64,000 nt of DNA, from positions 744,001 to 808,000 of the forward strand of contig NW_024104357.1 of the NCBI RefSeq assembly GCF_003945595.2, given 5' to 3'. The notes beneath the pieces were generated by a model that was not told where the DNA came from, did no database searches, and was given only the letters and a program-made list of their open reading frames with translations. This DNA comes from Pipra filicauda (lineage: Eukaryota > Chordata > Aves > Passeriformes > Pipridae). Below, piece by piece: positions 47,186 to 62,100 of the stretch (position 1 is its first letter; each line of letters opens with the position of its first letter). Made by a program: the position numbers and the translations under genes.

Positions 47186-50100
47186 CACTTTAGTGCCGCT
47201 CTATAAGAAATCCAAGCTTTCCTTGAAGCTCAAGGTCCAGTCTTACTGAAGCCTCATCACCTCTGTGTCACCATATTCCTTCAAAGACACTTGCTATTTT
47301 AGAATGTCTGAAAATAGAATTACTATATGCTGTCAAAACAGTTGGGTTTTACTACAGACTGAAGAAAAACAAAGCTAATACAAATGGACAGTTATAATTT
47401 CAAGCTTTTATAAATTTCAAGATTTTATAAAGCCATTCAGAAAATTATTTAAAGTATGTCCTGTGTTTCTGTAAGACCAAAAATATTATCCTCAATTCTG
47501 TAGGGTTTTGGCTTTTTCTTGACAACTCCCCTGCTTCTTTTGGATGGTTTTTAGTCTTTTTTTAAACATCCATAATAGGCAAACTGAATCCTGCCTCTTG
47601 ACAGCATACCAACATACCTAAAACAAGAAAGTATACATGACGAGTGTTTCTTTTGCTACAAGTTTCAGATCTAGTCTTTGATGAGAAAAACACATTCTCT
47701 ATCAAAAGCTGAAACACTTCAGCAAATATTGGGGCAATGCTTTATTGTAAAGAAAAGTCTGTTTAAGAAAGGGCTCTGAATTCACATTCCCAATCCAAAC
47801 TCTGCGTCACAGTCTGAATTTCCTAGTCTGACAGCACTACTAAAATGCCTCCCAGAGACTAAATTTAGCTTTAATTCAGGTTTGTGTGGCCAGCAGAGAA
47901 TTAAGGAAACCCCCCAGCAGAGTCTAATGGCTCTGACAGCTTCTATGCTAACTCCCATATTCCTTCCACACAGAACATGTCCAGAGAAAGGAGCATTCCT
48001 CAAAAACAGATGTTTCAGAGGAAGATGAAAGAAATCCCCATCCAAAGTGGGCAATTCAGAAGCACTAAGCTCTAAATTACATTTCTTTTTAACCTCCATT
48101 GAACATTACAGATTATAACTCTAAATTTCTAACTTGTTTTATGATGTTCTTACTAGATTACATCATGCTACCCAGTGTATAAAAACAATGGAATGAAAGC
48201 CTTTAATTTTAGCTGTCATAAGTTAAAGAATAAATGGCAGCAGAAGCTCTCACTTATAATAGCAGGATTTTAGGTGACTACAGAAAAAGTTATCTTTTCT
48301 GCACATGCAAAAACGCTCAACCTTTTAAGCAAAATTTCAGAAACTGTAAAAAGTTGTGTGTGCTTAAGAGTTAATGGTGAAGGTGTCACTATGCTCAGAA
48401 ATAGAGGCAACTTTCCCATGTCACATTCAGCTTATTAATAACTCAATTATTCCTGTCGCAATGGCACATGTCTCTCTGCTCCTTGTTATTGTTATGCAAC
48501 TGGAATAGCTTTCAGAATCACTTTGGGCTGAGCTTGAAGAGGTAAACTATAAAATTCAGCTTGGAACGAGTTTTATGCTGAAATGCTATTGCAATTCACC
48601 AGATGAATGCTGAGTGACATAGACTATGCAATTATGCAAGAGGAGTGTTTGCAACAAGCCATCTTGGAAGTACTTCCATTTATGAGAGGATTTTTTCATG
48701 TTCTGAATCTGAATACATTAAAAAGCCTGTAATCACTTAATAGAGTCAAATCTGCAATTCTTAGTTCTGAATATCTTCTATAACGAAATGAGCTTCTCAA
48801 TTCTTGTGATTAACTTACAAACAAAGCCAAACACAAGAAGCTGGCTCAGAAAAATCAATGCAGGAAATCATTGCCAGATTTCTCATAAACATTTCTGCCT
48901 TAGAAACCACTGGAATTTACACTCTCTTTATCACATGTTGTATAGGGTTGTACGCAATTACAGCACTTCCTACACAAAGTAATTCAGATCTGAGGAAGAT
49001 CTTGCATAAATGGATATAAAAATTATATGCAGCCTCCTGGAAAATCGCCAAAGTGGCCCTTATGCTTATAAAATAGTGCATCAATCTCATCTGACCTCTG
49101 TGTTTACACGTGTATTGCCACAAAGCTGCTTTGTTTCGACGTGCATTTTCATGACCTTGAAGCTCAGGGTAAGGTATTTTTTACTCTATTCAGTACCTTC
49201 ACACAAAGATATCTATAATCATTATAAAAAATCTCCAGTCGGAGAAATGGGGGAAAAAAAAAGGGACTTCAACTGCTCGATTTCTAAATTAAGCTACATC
49301 TGAAGTTAAAAATAGCCCTTCCGACTGAAGATGCTCTGCTGCCTGAATTTAAATAGCCTGTTTCTTTCCCTGACAGATAACATTTATTGTGCTCTCTGCT
49401 GCTGCAAAAAAATGCCTTCTATAAGGAGGCTACCTTTATTTATGACCGATTTCTTTTCACCTACCATGACAGAATTAAATAAAGGAGGTCAGTGTTCTAC
49501 CTGGGATGTGTACCAATTTTCCCACAGAGGCATTTCTCTAATTTTACTAAATATACCTAAGAATATGCATGTGTATATGTATGACTTTTTCCAGCTCTTT
49601 CTGCAGATTCTTCTGTGAAGATCTACAGTAAGAATACATTGCCTGAAATGCAACCAGTTTTCTACAGTACATGTCCTAAAAGTGTTTGTGCCCATCACTA
49701 TCAACCTTTTTTGTCTTCATTTACTTACAAATATATATATTTTTAGATGTTTCATTGCTGATTCGAGATTAAAAAGAAGTATTAAATGCAATTACACACA
49801 GTATATGTGAAATGGTTTACTCACCATTTATGCCCAAAGCACTGAATGAAAAGCAGTAGAAGCTGTATCCCTTTTCTCTCTGGGCCTAACACAGAGCCAG
49901 CATATGGATATCTATCCTGTCCATATTCCTGCTGTGGTCAGAGGTTGAGAGGTCAGAATTAAGTTACACAAGCCCTGCTTGTGCTATTCACATAATAACT
50001 TCAGCATTGACTTTATAAGGCATGCAGATTAGAAAGGTAAAATTTGTTTTAAGCCACCTTGACCCTTCTCACCAAAGGGGGTTAGTTCCTTTTGTTGAAA

Positions 50101-53100
50101 TTTCTAGTGCTCCAATCTGCATAGTTTTAAGTTTCAAGCACTGTATCCATGCTTGCCCCTGGGAAACTGTAAATTTTCTTCAATATTCATTCTAAATTTA
50201 CTGTGCCTTAATTTCAACATTTTATGAGATTAAAATTAATCAGATTCACTTCTACATTTTAGGTAAGAAAATGAGAAAGGCACACTTCTAATGTGCAAAA
50301 TGAAACTTGAATCTTGCTGTATTGAGACAACTCTGCTTTCCCCCTCTTTGTTAAATTGCATATTTTATATGAGCATTCCCAAAGGAATAGCACAGAAAGA
50401 CTCAGGAATAAGTAAATGAAAGATGAGATGGATATAAGTACTTCTCTTACCCCCGAGCAAGCGTTTCACATTGCACTCAATTTGTGGACTAAAAGCCTGA
50501 AAAATCCCCGAAAGCTTCATAAGCATCAATAATATTTGCAATGATGTAAGCCAGAGGCAATGATCTAAATTCTGCAGTCCCTAATTGAATAAAACACCCA
50601 TCGAAGTCAACAGGAATTGCAGTCAATTAAGCTGTAAGTATTTCAGGTCCTCAGCATTTTACATAATGTTACTACACAGCATCTATGAGTAGTTTTATTT
50701 GCATAGGGCAATGTTTGACAGAGAGAAGCCTCTGTGAAAGCAGCCAGGGCTGGAACAGTCACACATAGTCCAGGAGTAGTTTCAGTCATCAATCCCCACC
50801 AGGTTAAGGCAGGATGCCCGTTCACTTACCCAGGTGATCAGATAAGGCTGCTTTGATTTGTAGGCCTTGAGCAGCAAGGGCAGTCATGTTAAAGGGGGGC
50901 TGGATTTGACTCAAATTTTAGATAAAATGGTTAATAAAATGAAATCCTTATGAAATTTGATGTGTATGTCCGTAGCCCACCAGAGTAATGTAATTTCTCT
51001 AAACTAGTTAACCCAAGCTAGAGTCAGAGCTGTTAATTACCAGTAAATAAATGGGTGTATGTGTGGCAGAGCCCTGTCACGTTACAGGATAGTTCACAGT
51101 GCCCTTTGCTGTTACACCCTTACTCTGCTTTATCACCACGCATGAGAAACGAGAGCCACACGTGCTGCCCCTGAGGAATTGCAGGGGAATGAGGGTCTGT
51201 CTGCAGCACTGGCTCAGCAGATGGTTTAGGGTCTCTCCTGCTGCTGGGAAGGCAGGGCTGTGGCTGCCAGAAACCATTCCCATTGCGCTGTGTCATGAGC
51301 TTCACAAAAGCACATAATAATGCATGTAATGAGTCTCTAGAATCACGTTTGTGAGGCCTGGAGAATGTTTCTCTTTCCCAATGTGAACTACTGAGTCATC
51401 CTGTTCATGTGAGACAGACTGTATTCTCTTCCCAAAGAGCTCCTTTGAATCACTATTACCACCAGATAACAGATGTTGCTCTCCAGGAAAGTTTTTCATA
51501 CAAGCTCTTATAATCATGGGGATTATTTCAACTTGACCTTGTAACTACAATAGAAAAACAAGATGAACTGGGGGATCTCAGAGGGCTGTGTGCTCTTTGC
51601 ATATCTAAGTAACTAAGCCCTGAACAACACGACTACTCAAAGCACTACATAAAGAATAACAGAAACATCCATAGTCTGATAAGGTAAATACTGGTTATTC
51701 CCAGCTTACATGGGGAAAAAAACAAGCCCTGAAGTGTTTAATGGAACGGTCTGACATCATACAGCAAATATGCAACAGTTCAGGAATAAGTGATGTAATG
51801 TTTGAAAGCACCTAAGTCTCTTTGAAACTTAGAGTCTACGGATGTGCAATGAAACCACAGTTAAATAATTTGAAAATAGGACTAAAAGTATAAATTGGAA
51901 GCTTATAGTAAAGTGTTTTAAAATGCCCATCTTCTGCCAACCACTTCTGTTTTAAATCACAAGACATTTTCTCTCTAATTACTTGTTCATAGTGAACCTT
52001 AACATGCACTTTAATAGAGACATTGGAAGTGCTGTAATACATTCCAAATTTGTCTTCCCTAACTATGCATGCTGCTGGTCAAACAACAGTAACTTTCCTT
52101 CTGTATGCCTTTGTTGTGTTCCTGGATTGCAGCTTTGGATGATAAAGCACATTTTCACCACTCTTTTTTTTCCAAAATGCCAGTAACCAAAAGTTTAAAA
52201 TCAGACATTTATATTGTAACTATTCCTGTGCCTTCTGGTGGCACTTTAACTAAATTCATGCAATTCAATTATTTTCTAATGTCTTGAATACACACATATC
52301 ATGATTTCACATCAGAGTTTTGGAGTTACATCTCCAGATCCCAGAATAACAGAGATATGCTTATTCATAGCATTGGACAGCCAGGCCCAGGTAATGCAAT
52401 AACAGCCAGGCTTCCAAACCAAAACCATAGGGCTTTGTTTGGGTAAAAATGAATTAGTAAAGTTTTCATCTGATGGTCTCATGAATCACTACAGTCACAA
52501 ACTAGAACTCACAGTATTCCTGTGAGATACATATCCAGAGAGATACTGTTCATTAAAAAAACTACAAAACAGCCAACCAAAAAAGTAATCTATGCTAGAT
52601 CATGGATAGATGACGTCTCTCAGATAAAATAATCTATCAGGTTTCAGGAGAACTGACCTCTAACAGCAAAGGCCACAGTTCAGGCTGAGGTGCCCAGTGC
52701 AGTGATAGCACTAATGCTGTCATCCACAGTGATTTGCTTTGTCATACACTATGTTTAGAAACTTGTTCACTCGATGATTTCATTTATTTTTTGCCTTCTC
52801 TTTCTCAAGGGATGAGGAGTTTGGGCTACTGAATGTTTTTATACATTCTTGCATTTATCCAACATGTCTTAATCTTTCCAGGATAAGCATTGGAAACACG
52901 GGATAAGCTTCTCTTTTGCCATCCTGACATGTCTTCCCATTCATGAGTATCTCCTTGGTTTTCCCACCCTGGTCTGAAGCCTGACTTTTTCTCAGTTTGT
53001 GCTGCTAATTATTCCTCTTCCTTTCTATCTATTCAAAAGTACAAGATAAAAAAACAACCGGAATTCACCACTCCAAAGTTTCCAGCAACACACTCGGCAC

Positions 53101-56100
53101 TAGAAGGATCAAATTGCTGAACAGCACTTACTCCGTGTCCTGGGCAAACACTGCATCTCAAGCTTTAATGTCTGTCTCTATCCAACCCATCCTCCCCAAA
53201 TTACCACCTGAAACCCTGCACACAGAATCACCGAAATGCTCCAGAAACCCGTCTCTTCCTGGCCTGCTCCCTGCAGCTCTCTGGTAGTTTCCTGCATCAC
53301 CAAACCCCCTTGGTTCCACCCAGCCTTGGAGCCTTCTCCACTCCCTGCTCTTTGCCTCTGCATCACTCCTCAGAGCCACAAATACCTTGGCCCTAATTGT
53401 TGTCAGTTGTGCTGTGAACAATTCACAATGCAGGCTCATTCCCCTCTCCCCATTTCAGCTTTTCTCTCTCTGTTCCCACTGTCTGAAAGTAAAAGCTATT
53501 CTCTGCATAATACAACCATGGAGCATTTTTAAATTGGAAAGAGAGATGGTGAAGATAGACAGGAAAAAGGTGGACAGAAAGATAAAGACTGAGGCTTGCT
53601 ACCCACCATCTTTTCCAGAAAGCTTTACCTCTCAATCTCTCATGTGAAAACCCACTTTTATAATTAACATGCCTTATTTAGCTGTCATCATGTTATTTTT
53701 CTGGTATAAGACACCATCTAGAAAAATACAAAATCATCATTTCGTGGTTTTGCTTCCCAGATTACTAAAAATGGTGGAATCATATGGAATGTTGATAAAC
53801 ATTAGATAATGATATATTTTCTTTCTGCTTACTGATTTTTTTCCCCTACTGTGTTAAGTATTTAACACTACTCATATCTTAAACTGCTTAAAAGGGATAT
53901 CCAGCACACAGATGTCAAAAACCATTTTTAGAAAGAGGAAACAGGTCTACTTTCTGAACAAACATATTTTCTCAACAGCCTGATGAAAAGATCATTTTCA
54001 CCTCAGACTCTTAAAATTGTTGCTCTGAATACTCTTCTCTCTCATACATACACATCCAGACTCACTGCTGTGCTCCAGTAGTTTTGATAATGCAAAGCTA
54101 TCATAACCACATCTGAAATATATAGTAACATCTAGAATTTAGCAACTGGAATTTGCCATGCTAAATTAAATGCTCCAATGTATTTTTTCTACTGGGGAAA
54201 AGTGTGAGTCAAAATTACACTCTGCATGTATTTGCAGTAAGCAGGAAATAGAGTGAAATAAATATGTGCTTTATTCTGGGTAATATATGTTGTGCCCATC
54301 AGGACATGTAAGGTTGCCAGGATGTGAAGCACATGCGTAGGTGCACGTATATTAAGCAGCAAATAGTAATTTTGATGAGACGGTTACTAATTTGAACTTT
54401 GATACCCTAGCAATTCCATAGAAAAGCAATACAACAACTGCATCAATTGTCCCTTTCTCCCAGGAAGCCATCACACAAACAGGGAACTGTACCAACAAAG
54501 ATGCTTGGGACTCAGAATGGTTCTAATGGGAGTCATTTAAAACAACAACAACAAAAAAAGAAACCAACACAAACCAAACATTTCACTCATATCTGTCATA
54601 ACCCAGATTACACGTAAATACATCATAGAAACTTCAGAGATCATTTGGAACTTCTGAAGAGATATTTTTTTGCCTCCTTTCTTACGTATTATTTAGGTGC
54701 CCTCACATGCAAAAGAACAAAATTTGGGCCTATTCAGAGAGGCAATTATCAGTACCAGCTTACATTACTGATCCCAGTTCCAGAAAAAATGCCTGTAGTC
54801 TGGAAGCTATATTTTCCCACAGTCCATGGGTGAGCAAAGAGCCTATGAGCCTGCAAGTGCCTATTCAATAGTCAAAATTTAAAAACAACACGAGTTCAAC
54901 ATCTTCAACATCCTGTGGGACAGGACTGCACTCTGGATTTTCAGTTTCCAGTTGATGTGGCATATTCCATACATACAGTACAATGAAGACTATTCAGAAC
55001 TTCCCATTTGCCTGAGAGGCAACCACGGTTAATGCTCTGAAATCTGCATTACACCACTCCGTGGGTTTCTTGTTTTCAATTCTTCTGAAAATATTTTGGG
55101 TATAGTGGATGTATATGGTGATTGCAATAGAAAGGCTGTGGGATTCATAGTTACAAGGAGAATAAAATCCTGACCTGCTGTATATGCAGCACTACTAAGA
55201 TTTCATTTTTCAAATTAGGTAAAACCTCTCTGCTATTACTAATTTCAGGGTCAGCTACGCGAATAACAACAACAACAACAACAAAGTAATGATACTCAAC
55301 GTTTTGAATAAATCCAGACAGGACTGTTAAAAAAATAGAAAAGAAAAATCCTCACTTACCTCAGTAGTTGCAAGCTGTTATTTCATACTCTGTAAACTTT
55401 CCCTCCCTACTAACTAAACAAAAGTTCTGCAATCCTGATGCTAGAATAGCTCTCAAACACATACTGCAGAATACCAAAAAAGAGAAAGCCTATGTTGTCC
55501 TTACTAGCAGGCATCTCTCCAGGGATGATTGGTCATTACCCTGGCAACCCTCACAAATGGCAAATGACGTAAAGAGAGTGGGAAAAAAAGCCACTGAGAG
55601 CAGAAAGCACTATATGCATTATAGATAGTTCTGGGAATCCATGCTCATATATGCATTAAATGGCTTCAGAGGAGCACAGGGATCTTCCATTTTGCAGAGC
55701 TGCCTGCTGAGGTGAATAAGAAACTTTCTCATTTTTTTCTTAATCAAAGCATTGGGAGCATCTCTGTCTTTAATTGAAGTAAATTAGGGTTTGATTATTT
55801 TGATTATTTGATAATTTAGATGCTGGGTTTATTCTCTTTTTTTTTCAATTCTGTTAAAATTTCCCATTAAAATAGTTCACAGTAGTATTCAGACAAGTGG
55901 ATGTATTTTTCATTTCCTTTTCACTTTCTTTGTTGTTACGCAAAGTTATTTATTATTATAGTTATTTAAATTATCTCTCGTACCCTCATTTTCCCCTAAC
56001 AATGCATTTGTACAAATTTTACACGAGTTCTTGTGTTCATGACATTAAACACATTGGCAGTTGTATTTAGTGTTACTGATAACTATGCCTCAAGGAGACA

Positions 56101-59100
56101 TGATTCTAGACAAACATCAGAGAACAAATTAAACAGCATTTTGCTATTTTTGTACAGCACGATCACAATGAGTTTGACCACACTATGATCTGTCTGTCAC
56201 GTAGAGATATAAACTTGGGTGTGGTTAATTCTTCCACAATTAGATGGAAAAAATCATACGTAAGATGAAAAGGAAAACTGCTTTGTGATTCTTTAGCATC
56301 TGCACCACTGTTATTAAGTAAAACTGAAGAAATTCTGTGTATGAAACCAAGAAAAGCATCTTCCATCCCTGCTTGTACATATTACCAATTACAATTCAGG
56401 ATCAGGCATCCTTTTACTTGCTCTTCTCTAAACCTCAGGATTTCTGGATTCCTAAATGCACAAAAAAACAGCTTTCAAAGAGCATGCTGGAAAGTATTAT
56501 CACTGAGATCATTTTAATAACCCAAAGGAAAGGGCACAATTCTCTGAAATAAGAACTGAAGAAGGAAGTGAACCGAGGTGGCTGCTCTAACCACTTAGCT
56601 ATTATGTAAAAGTTGGATGGGAATGGCTCTACCATGACAACTGAGTTTCCTGTTGAATTGATGAAAACACATTAGATGTATTTGAACTCTGCCCCACTTC
56701 AAATCTGAAATGAAATAGAAGTAACCTGCAGCTGCAAATAGGATATTTCTATACCTGGCTGTCTAAATTCAATTACTTACAATTTTTTGGAGTAAAATTT
56801 AGCACTCATTGAAATTCAGATGCATTCAAATTTAGGTGAAGAAGATCTTTGAAGAAGAGGACAGACAGGCTCGAGAAGCCCAGCTTGTTCATACAAGAAT
56901 AAAGGCAAGAAACTTTGCCAATACCTAAGTTAGAAAATTACATCCAGGTCCTCCAAGAGCAAACAGAGTACAAAGGTAGGAAGAATCAGTGTATGAAGTG
57001 CAGTGTACACATTTCTACCGAGGAAATGCTGTTAAAAATATGACTTTCTAAGGGTAACAGAAGGAAGAGTTCGAACTGGTAATTGTACAGAGCAGCACAT
57101 GTTGTACTTCACCAAATAATGAGAAGACAAGTATCTCCCCTCAGTTCTTTCACTTGCTTCCAGTAAGTCTCAGATCTATACAGAATCAGCAACTACCTGA
57201 GAGAAAATGTCATTAGACCAGCAGCAGCCTCTGACTGTCCTCACATCTAGGACAGTGAGCTGAGATTTCAGGAGACCCGAGTCATTTACCTCAGCTGTAC
57301 TACCAGCTTGCTCTCACAAAATGTTTCCCCAGCTGTACAAAGTGAATAAGGACTCAAACTCCTTTAGAAAGAGCTTTCAGTGCTATTGCTGAAAAGGTTT
57401 ATAGAAGAAAGGGCTTAATTTTTGTTGTTTTCAAAATCTACCCTCCCATTGCAATCAGGAAGAAGGCATTCCATTTGTATCATGACAATTTTCCAAAAAG
57501 GCTGAATGAGCCATTGCAAGTGACTGAAATTTACGACCAAACAAGTAATGAACACAAAATATATTCAGATGATAATGCTCCATTAGGTGTACTTTATTCA
57601 TTTGCTGAAGACAACTCATTTTTAATTATTTAAACTCTGGCAGCATCATACTAGGAAATGTTCTGCTGGGTTATAATTGACAAATATCTTTATCTGAGCA
57701 AAGTGAAATCTCAGTATAACATTACCTCTGATATCACATTTTTTCCTGACATGAGGATAAGCACTATTTTGTGTTGAGAAACCACAGAAGGCAAAGTTCA
57801 TCAATATGTGTATGGCCAATGCAAGCTCTATGTGTCCATAAATCTTCTCTTTGATGACCCAAATCTAAGCTCCTAATTTTTTCACAGTTACTCTTTGCAG
57901 AAATTTAGATCCAACTACAAACCTTCCACCTACTATCACAACGGAACAAAAACTTTACCATCAATGTTCCCAAACGTGCTTTTGTAAGAACAAATGCAGT
58001 CTGTCATGGACATATTTTGCATGAAATGTTGTTGGATATAAGAACAGAAAGTATTTAAGTATGCAAAAACTTTCTTGTTTTTGCAAAGAGATGGTCTTAA
58101 AATCTTCATCATTTTATATCATATCCAGGCCTATAAGCTTGCCTGTGTTTCATAATGGGAGATTGATCTGTGAACGTCCTGGGCAGCACAATGAGGACTG
58201 ATGCAGTCTGTAAATGGGGAGAAGGGAAAGACACCAGTGCAGAGCTGCAGTCAGGAAACCAGATTTCTAATGGAGTCTTAGGAAGAGGCACAAAACCAGA
58301 AACTTATGCTCATTTTGTGACATTGTGTCATAGTGCTGAGTCTAGCATATGCAGTGCCCGATGGAAAACGGGATTGCCAATCCTTAAAGGATCCTTTCTG
58401 TACACTGATATAACTTGCCAACACATTAGCAAATTAAATTAAAAATTCTTCAGTTTGTTAAAAAAGACTGGAGACAGGAACCACTCAATAAATAAGTTAT
58501 TACTGATTTTATTTGAAGTGATTTGTCCCAGAAAAGGATCAGCTCATTCAAGTGAGTGGAAATCTAAAGTCTTCAGCATTTTTCTGGCTCAACATTTAAA
58601 TGCTTGTGAAATGCATCCTGTTGCAGAATTCATCCTCTTAAACATGCTCGTAGTCACCTGGTATAAAGGACAATCACACCTTCTCCAGCCTTTCAAATTC
58701 TGTCTTTCCTTTTAGGTGTGTCTACTCCAATCTGGTTTTCAGCTGGAGAAAATGAGCTTTAGCAGGCCCAGTGCCCTTTATGCCACAGAGTTACAGAAAA
58801 ACCCCCTAAACCTATCAGAACATATTATTTCTCTAAAGGCTCTTACACTGCCACATCATGTAAACATCAATGGGGCGAATGATGTTTTTTGTTTCCTAGG
58901 CTATGGATACGATTCTGAACATTACACTGCTGAGCAAGCACAATGAATTTTTTTTTTTCCTTTCTCTGTCCTTCTAGAGGACAGACATGTGCCTTGTCAG
59001 ATGATGCCAAACCCATTATTAGTGACCTTGTGCTTCTCCATTAGGAATATTGCAGCTTGACCAGCTGATGTCAAGGGTGTTCATGCTCCTTTGGAGCAGA

Positions 59101-62100
59101 AATGACAGCCTTTCAGCATTCTCTGGCTTTCCCATGATTTAGCTTTATCTGGGAACGTTATTACAGTGAAATTCAGTGAGATAAACTAAGGAATATAAAG
59201 TACTAACATTCAGAAAATGCAAACATCTGGCTATCAACACACTGCTTTAGTACTCCATTTTAATCAAATTCATAGACGCAGTCTGCATATTAACACAGAT
59301 GCGTCCAAACCCAGCAATTCGTTACTCTCCATCTTTTTTCCAGTTCCTGCATTTGTCATCTAGTACCTTGATGACTCAGATCAGCCTCTGCTGACCCCAT
59401 AAACTATGTGCCAAAATACTCCAATAGGTGATGACCACTACAGTTGGGGAACCCCGGGGCAGGAAAACTGGAATAGTTCTGACCAGAGAGGACAATGGCA
59501 AGTCCAACCATTTGACAAGACAGGGCAAGGTCAAATGTGCTGCTGACACCTGCAGCCCCTGCTGACTTACCCTCAGAGCTGGTGGTTCACATTAACCATC
59601 AGCTACCAAGTCAAACAAACCATGGTTCTGGCAGGTGCTGCAGCCTCAGGATCCACGTGGCACCAGAACTTGTACAAAGCAGCACAGGTCTGGAGTGCCC
59701 GGGACTGGCTCTCTCTGTGCTGGCACCTGGCTCATGCACACTTAGAGAAACTGTGTCTACAGCTTTGGGCTTTTTTTTTGAGGTAGATCTAAACAAGCCA
59801 TTGAAAATAAGTAGCTTCTGAGAAACAGAGCTTAAAAGGCCTGGTTTCCTCCAGTTGTGTTTCATGTTTGGATTCCTTTGTGTGTCTCAAAAAACCAAAA
59901 ACTTCTGATCAAAGCTCTTCCTAAGATAAAGATACTGACGCAGTCTGCGTTCTAGATGGATTTTCTGTTGTCAGCTATTATAATGCAGCTTATGCTGCAA
60001 CCTTATCATCTGTGGAAGCAATCAAGCAGGTAGCATAAGCCCAGTTTCCTAAAAGCACTAGTTTAAAAATACCTGAGATTTTCTTAAATTAGCTCTCCCT
60101 ACCACAAGCATCCCACAGTGCTAGACAGTTTTCTATCTCTATTTTTGTTTATCGTTCAAAGAAAACAAGTAAGACTCCAGCACTTAATAAATGCAAAATA
60201 CCAAGGCTGTCATGGAGCGGTGCTGTTATATGCTGTTTATGTCCTGTAAGAAAGAACATCCCTGACCACTCTCCTAGTCAGTATTCCCTATCCCTTAGCT
60301 AATTTTCACATAAAAGAGTGAATAATGAAGATTACCCATTCACATGAGCTGACAGATCAGGACCCAAGGAAAACTTGCCATCTGCAGATCTTATCAGGTT
60401 CTGCCATTATATGACAACTTTTCCTTGGGAACACTCATTCCTCTCAATTTCACTTGCAAGGAAGGTGTCTCAGGCCTGATGCATCTCTTGGAGACAATTC
60501 TGCTGCACTGAAATAAAAGACACTGTACCAGTGTGGTGTGAGAGAAGAATCAGACTCTAAGATAACTACATAAGTGGAAGAAAAAGAGATTGCAGATCTC
60601 TCAACATAAAAATCAGAATTCTTACACTAGTTTTGAAAAATGCCATGAACTTACCTGTTACAGCAAATTTCAAATAATCATCAAATTATAAACATAAATA
60701 ATGCAAAAGTCTTATATACAATCCCAATGGCTCTTTAAAATGGAGCATATTAATACAGATGTGTGCTGATGCTGTAATTCAGCAGCTGATACTTTTGAAC
60801 AGCTGGAGCGTGACTGCCCTAGAATTACACATCTTCTGTGAATAAATATTCAGATAAAGCACTGCAATCCTTAGCTTCTTCTATAAATTGATATCTCCTC
60901 AATAAAAGCAGAGCCTTTTCCGCATCACTCTTCTTCCTGCAGTGCAATTGCATTGCTCTACATACTCATTTGGGATGACAAAGTACCTACGTGTCATAGT
61001 AATGATCTGAATGAATTCAGGAAAGAAGTGACAATCTCTTTGCAAACATGCCCATCCAGCAAATGTGCTGTTATTTTTCCTCACTACTGTTCAATAATTA
61101 ATTTTATAACGATCTTTTTTTTTTTGTACAATAGTACATAAACCAAGACAATACTTGTTTTTTTGAAGCCCAGTGGAAGTAATGCTCTTCTAGTTTGTAT
61201 TCCAAAACCTGCTGCATTACGTGGATTGCTGGTGTCTCTGCCCCTGCTTTGTCTGTGCCCTCTCCTGGTGGGAGAACAAATGTAGCACAGAACAGACACG
61301 GTTACACCAAAACTCCCCCTCATAACAAACATTTCCAGATGTCAAGTGAAAACTCTTTTCTACAGTAAAGCAGACCAAGATTTCCCAAAAAGGTGACACA
61401 AAATGTGTCACAACACCTGTAAGACCACTGATGATCTCTACTCCCCAGACTGCTTCATTTCACCCAACAAAGCCTGCACATGCAGAAACAGGGACTCGGG
61501 CTCTCCTTTCTCAGAGGAGGTCAGGCAGCAGCTTTCTTTTGGATCCTTCCCCCTGGCTGCACAGAGCCATGGTTCTTGGCTGCACAGCATCACAGCTTGA
61601 AAATGCTACTGAGGCAACACAGCACCTCCTGGAAAGCTGGGAATAGGGATTTGAGTCTTGCAAGGCTGAAGACAGAGCATCTGAGCAAGAAACAGGAGAT
61701 CTGCACTCCATGCTACCTGCTCAGCTATTACACCCAGATTCCCACTGTAGCAATGGGAAAGACAGGGGATCAATGTGCCTCATTAATGGCAGGGCTCAGC
61801 TGACACAAAGATCTTCTGTTTATCAGGCTAAGCTGGCTCCCAGCTGTAAAGAGCTTTGTTTCTGCAGATGAGAGGTACTGAGCCAGGTCAGAGGTGGCCC
61901 AGCTGCCAAGCAAATAAGCCCTGCAAGAATCCAAAGGGACTACAGACCAAGCACTAAGCCTGAAACAGTAAGTTCTGCCAGATCTGAGCCAAGTGAGACA
62001 TATGTACACAAGAGACTCATTTGAGAAGGGCAATACAAGCACACTTCAGTTCTGGCCAGGGCTGGCTCAGCCCAGCAGACCTATTACCTCAGAACCAGTT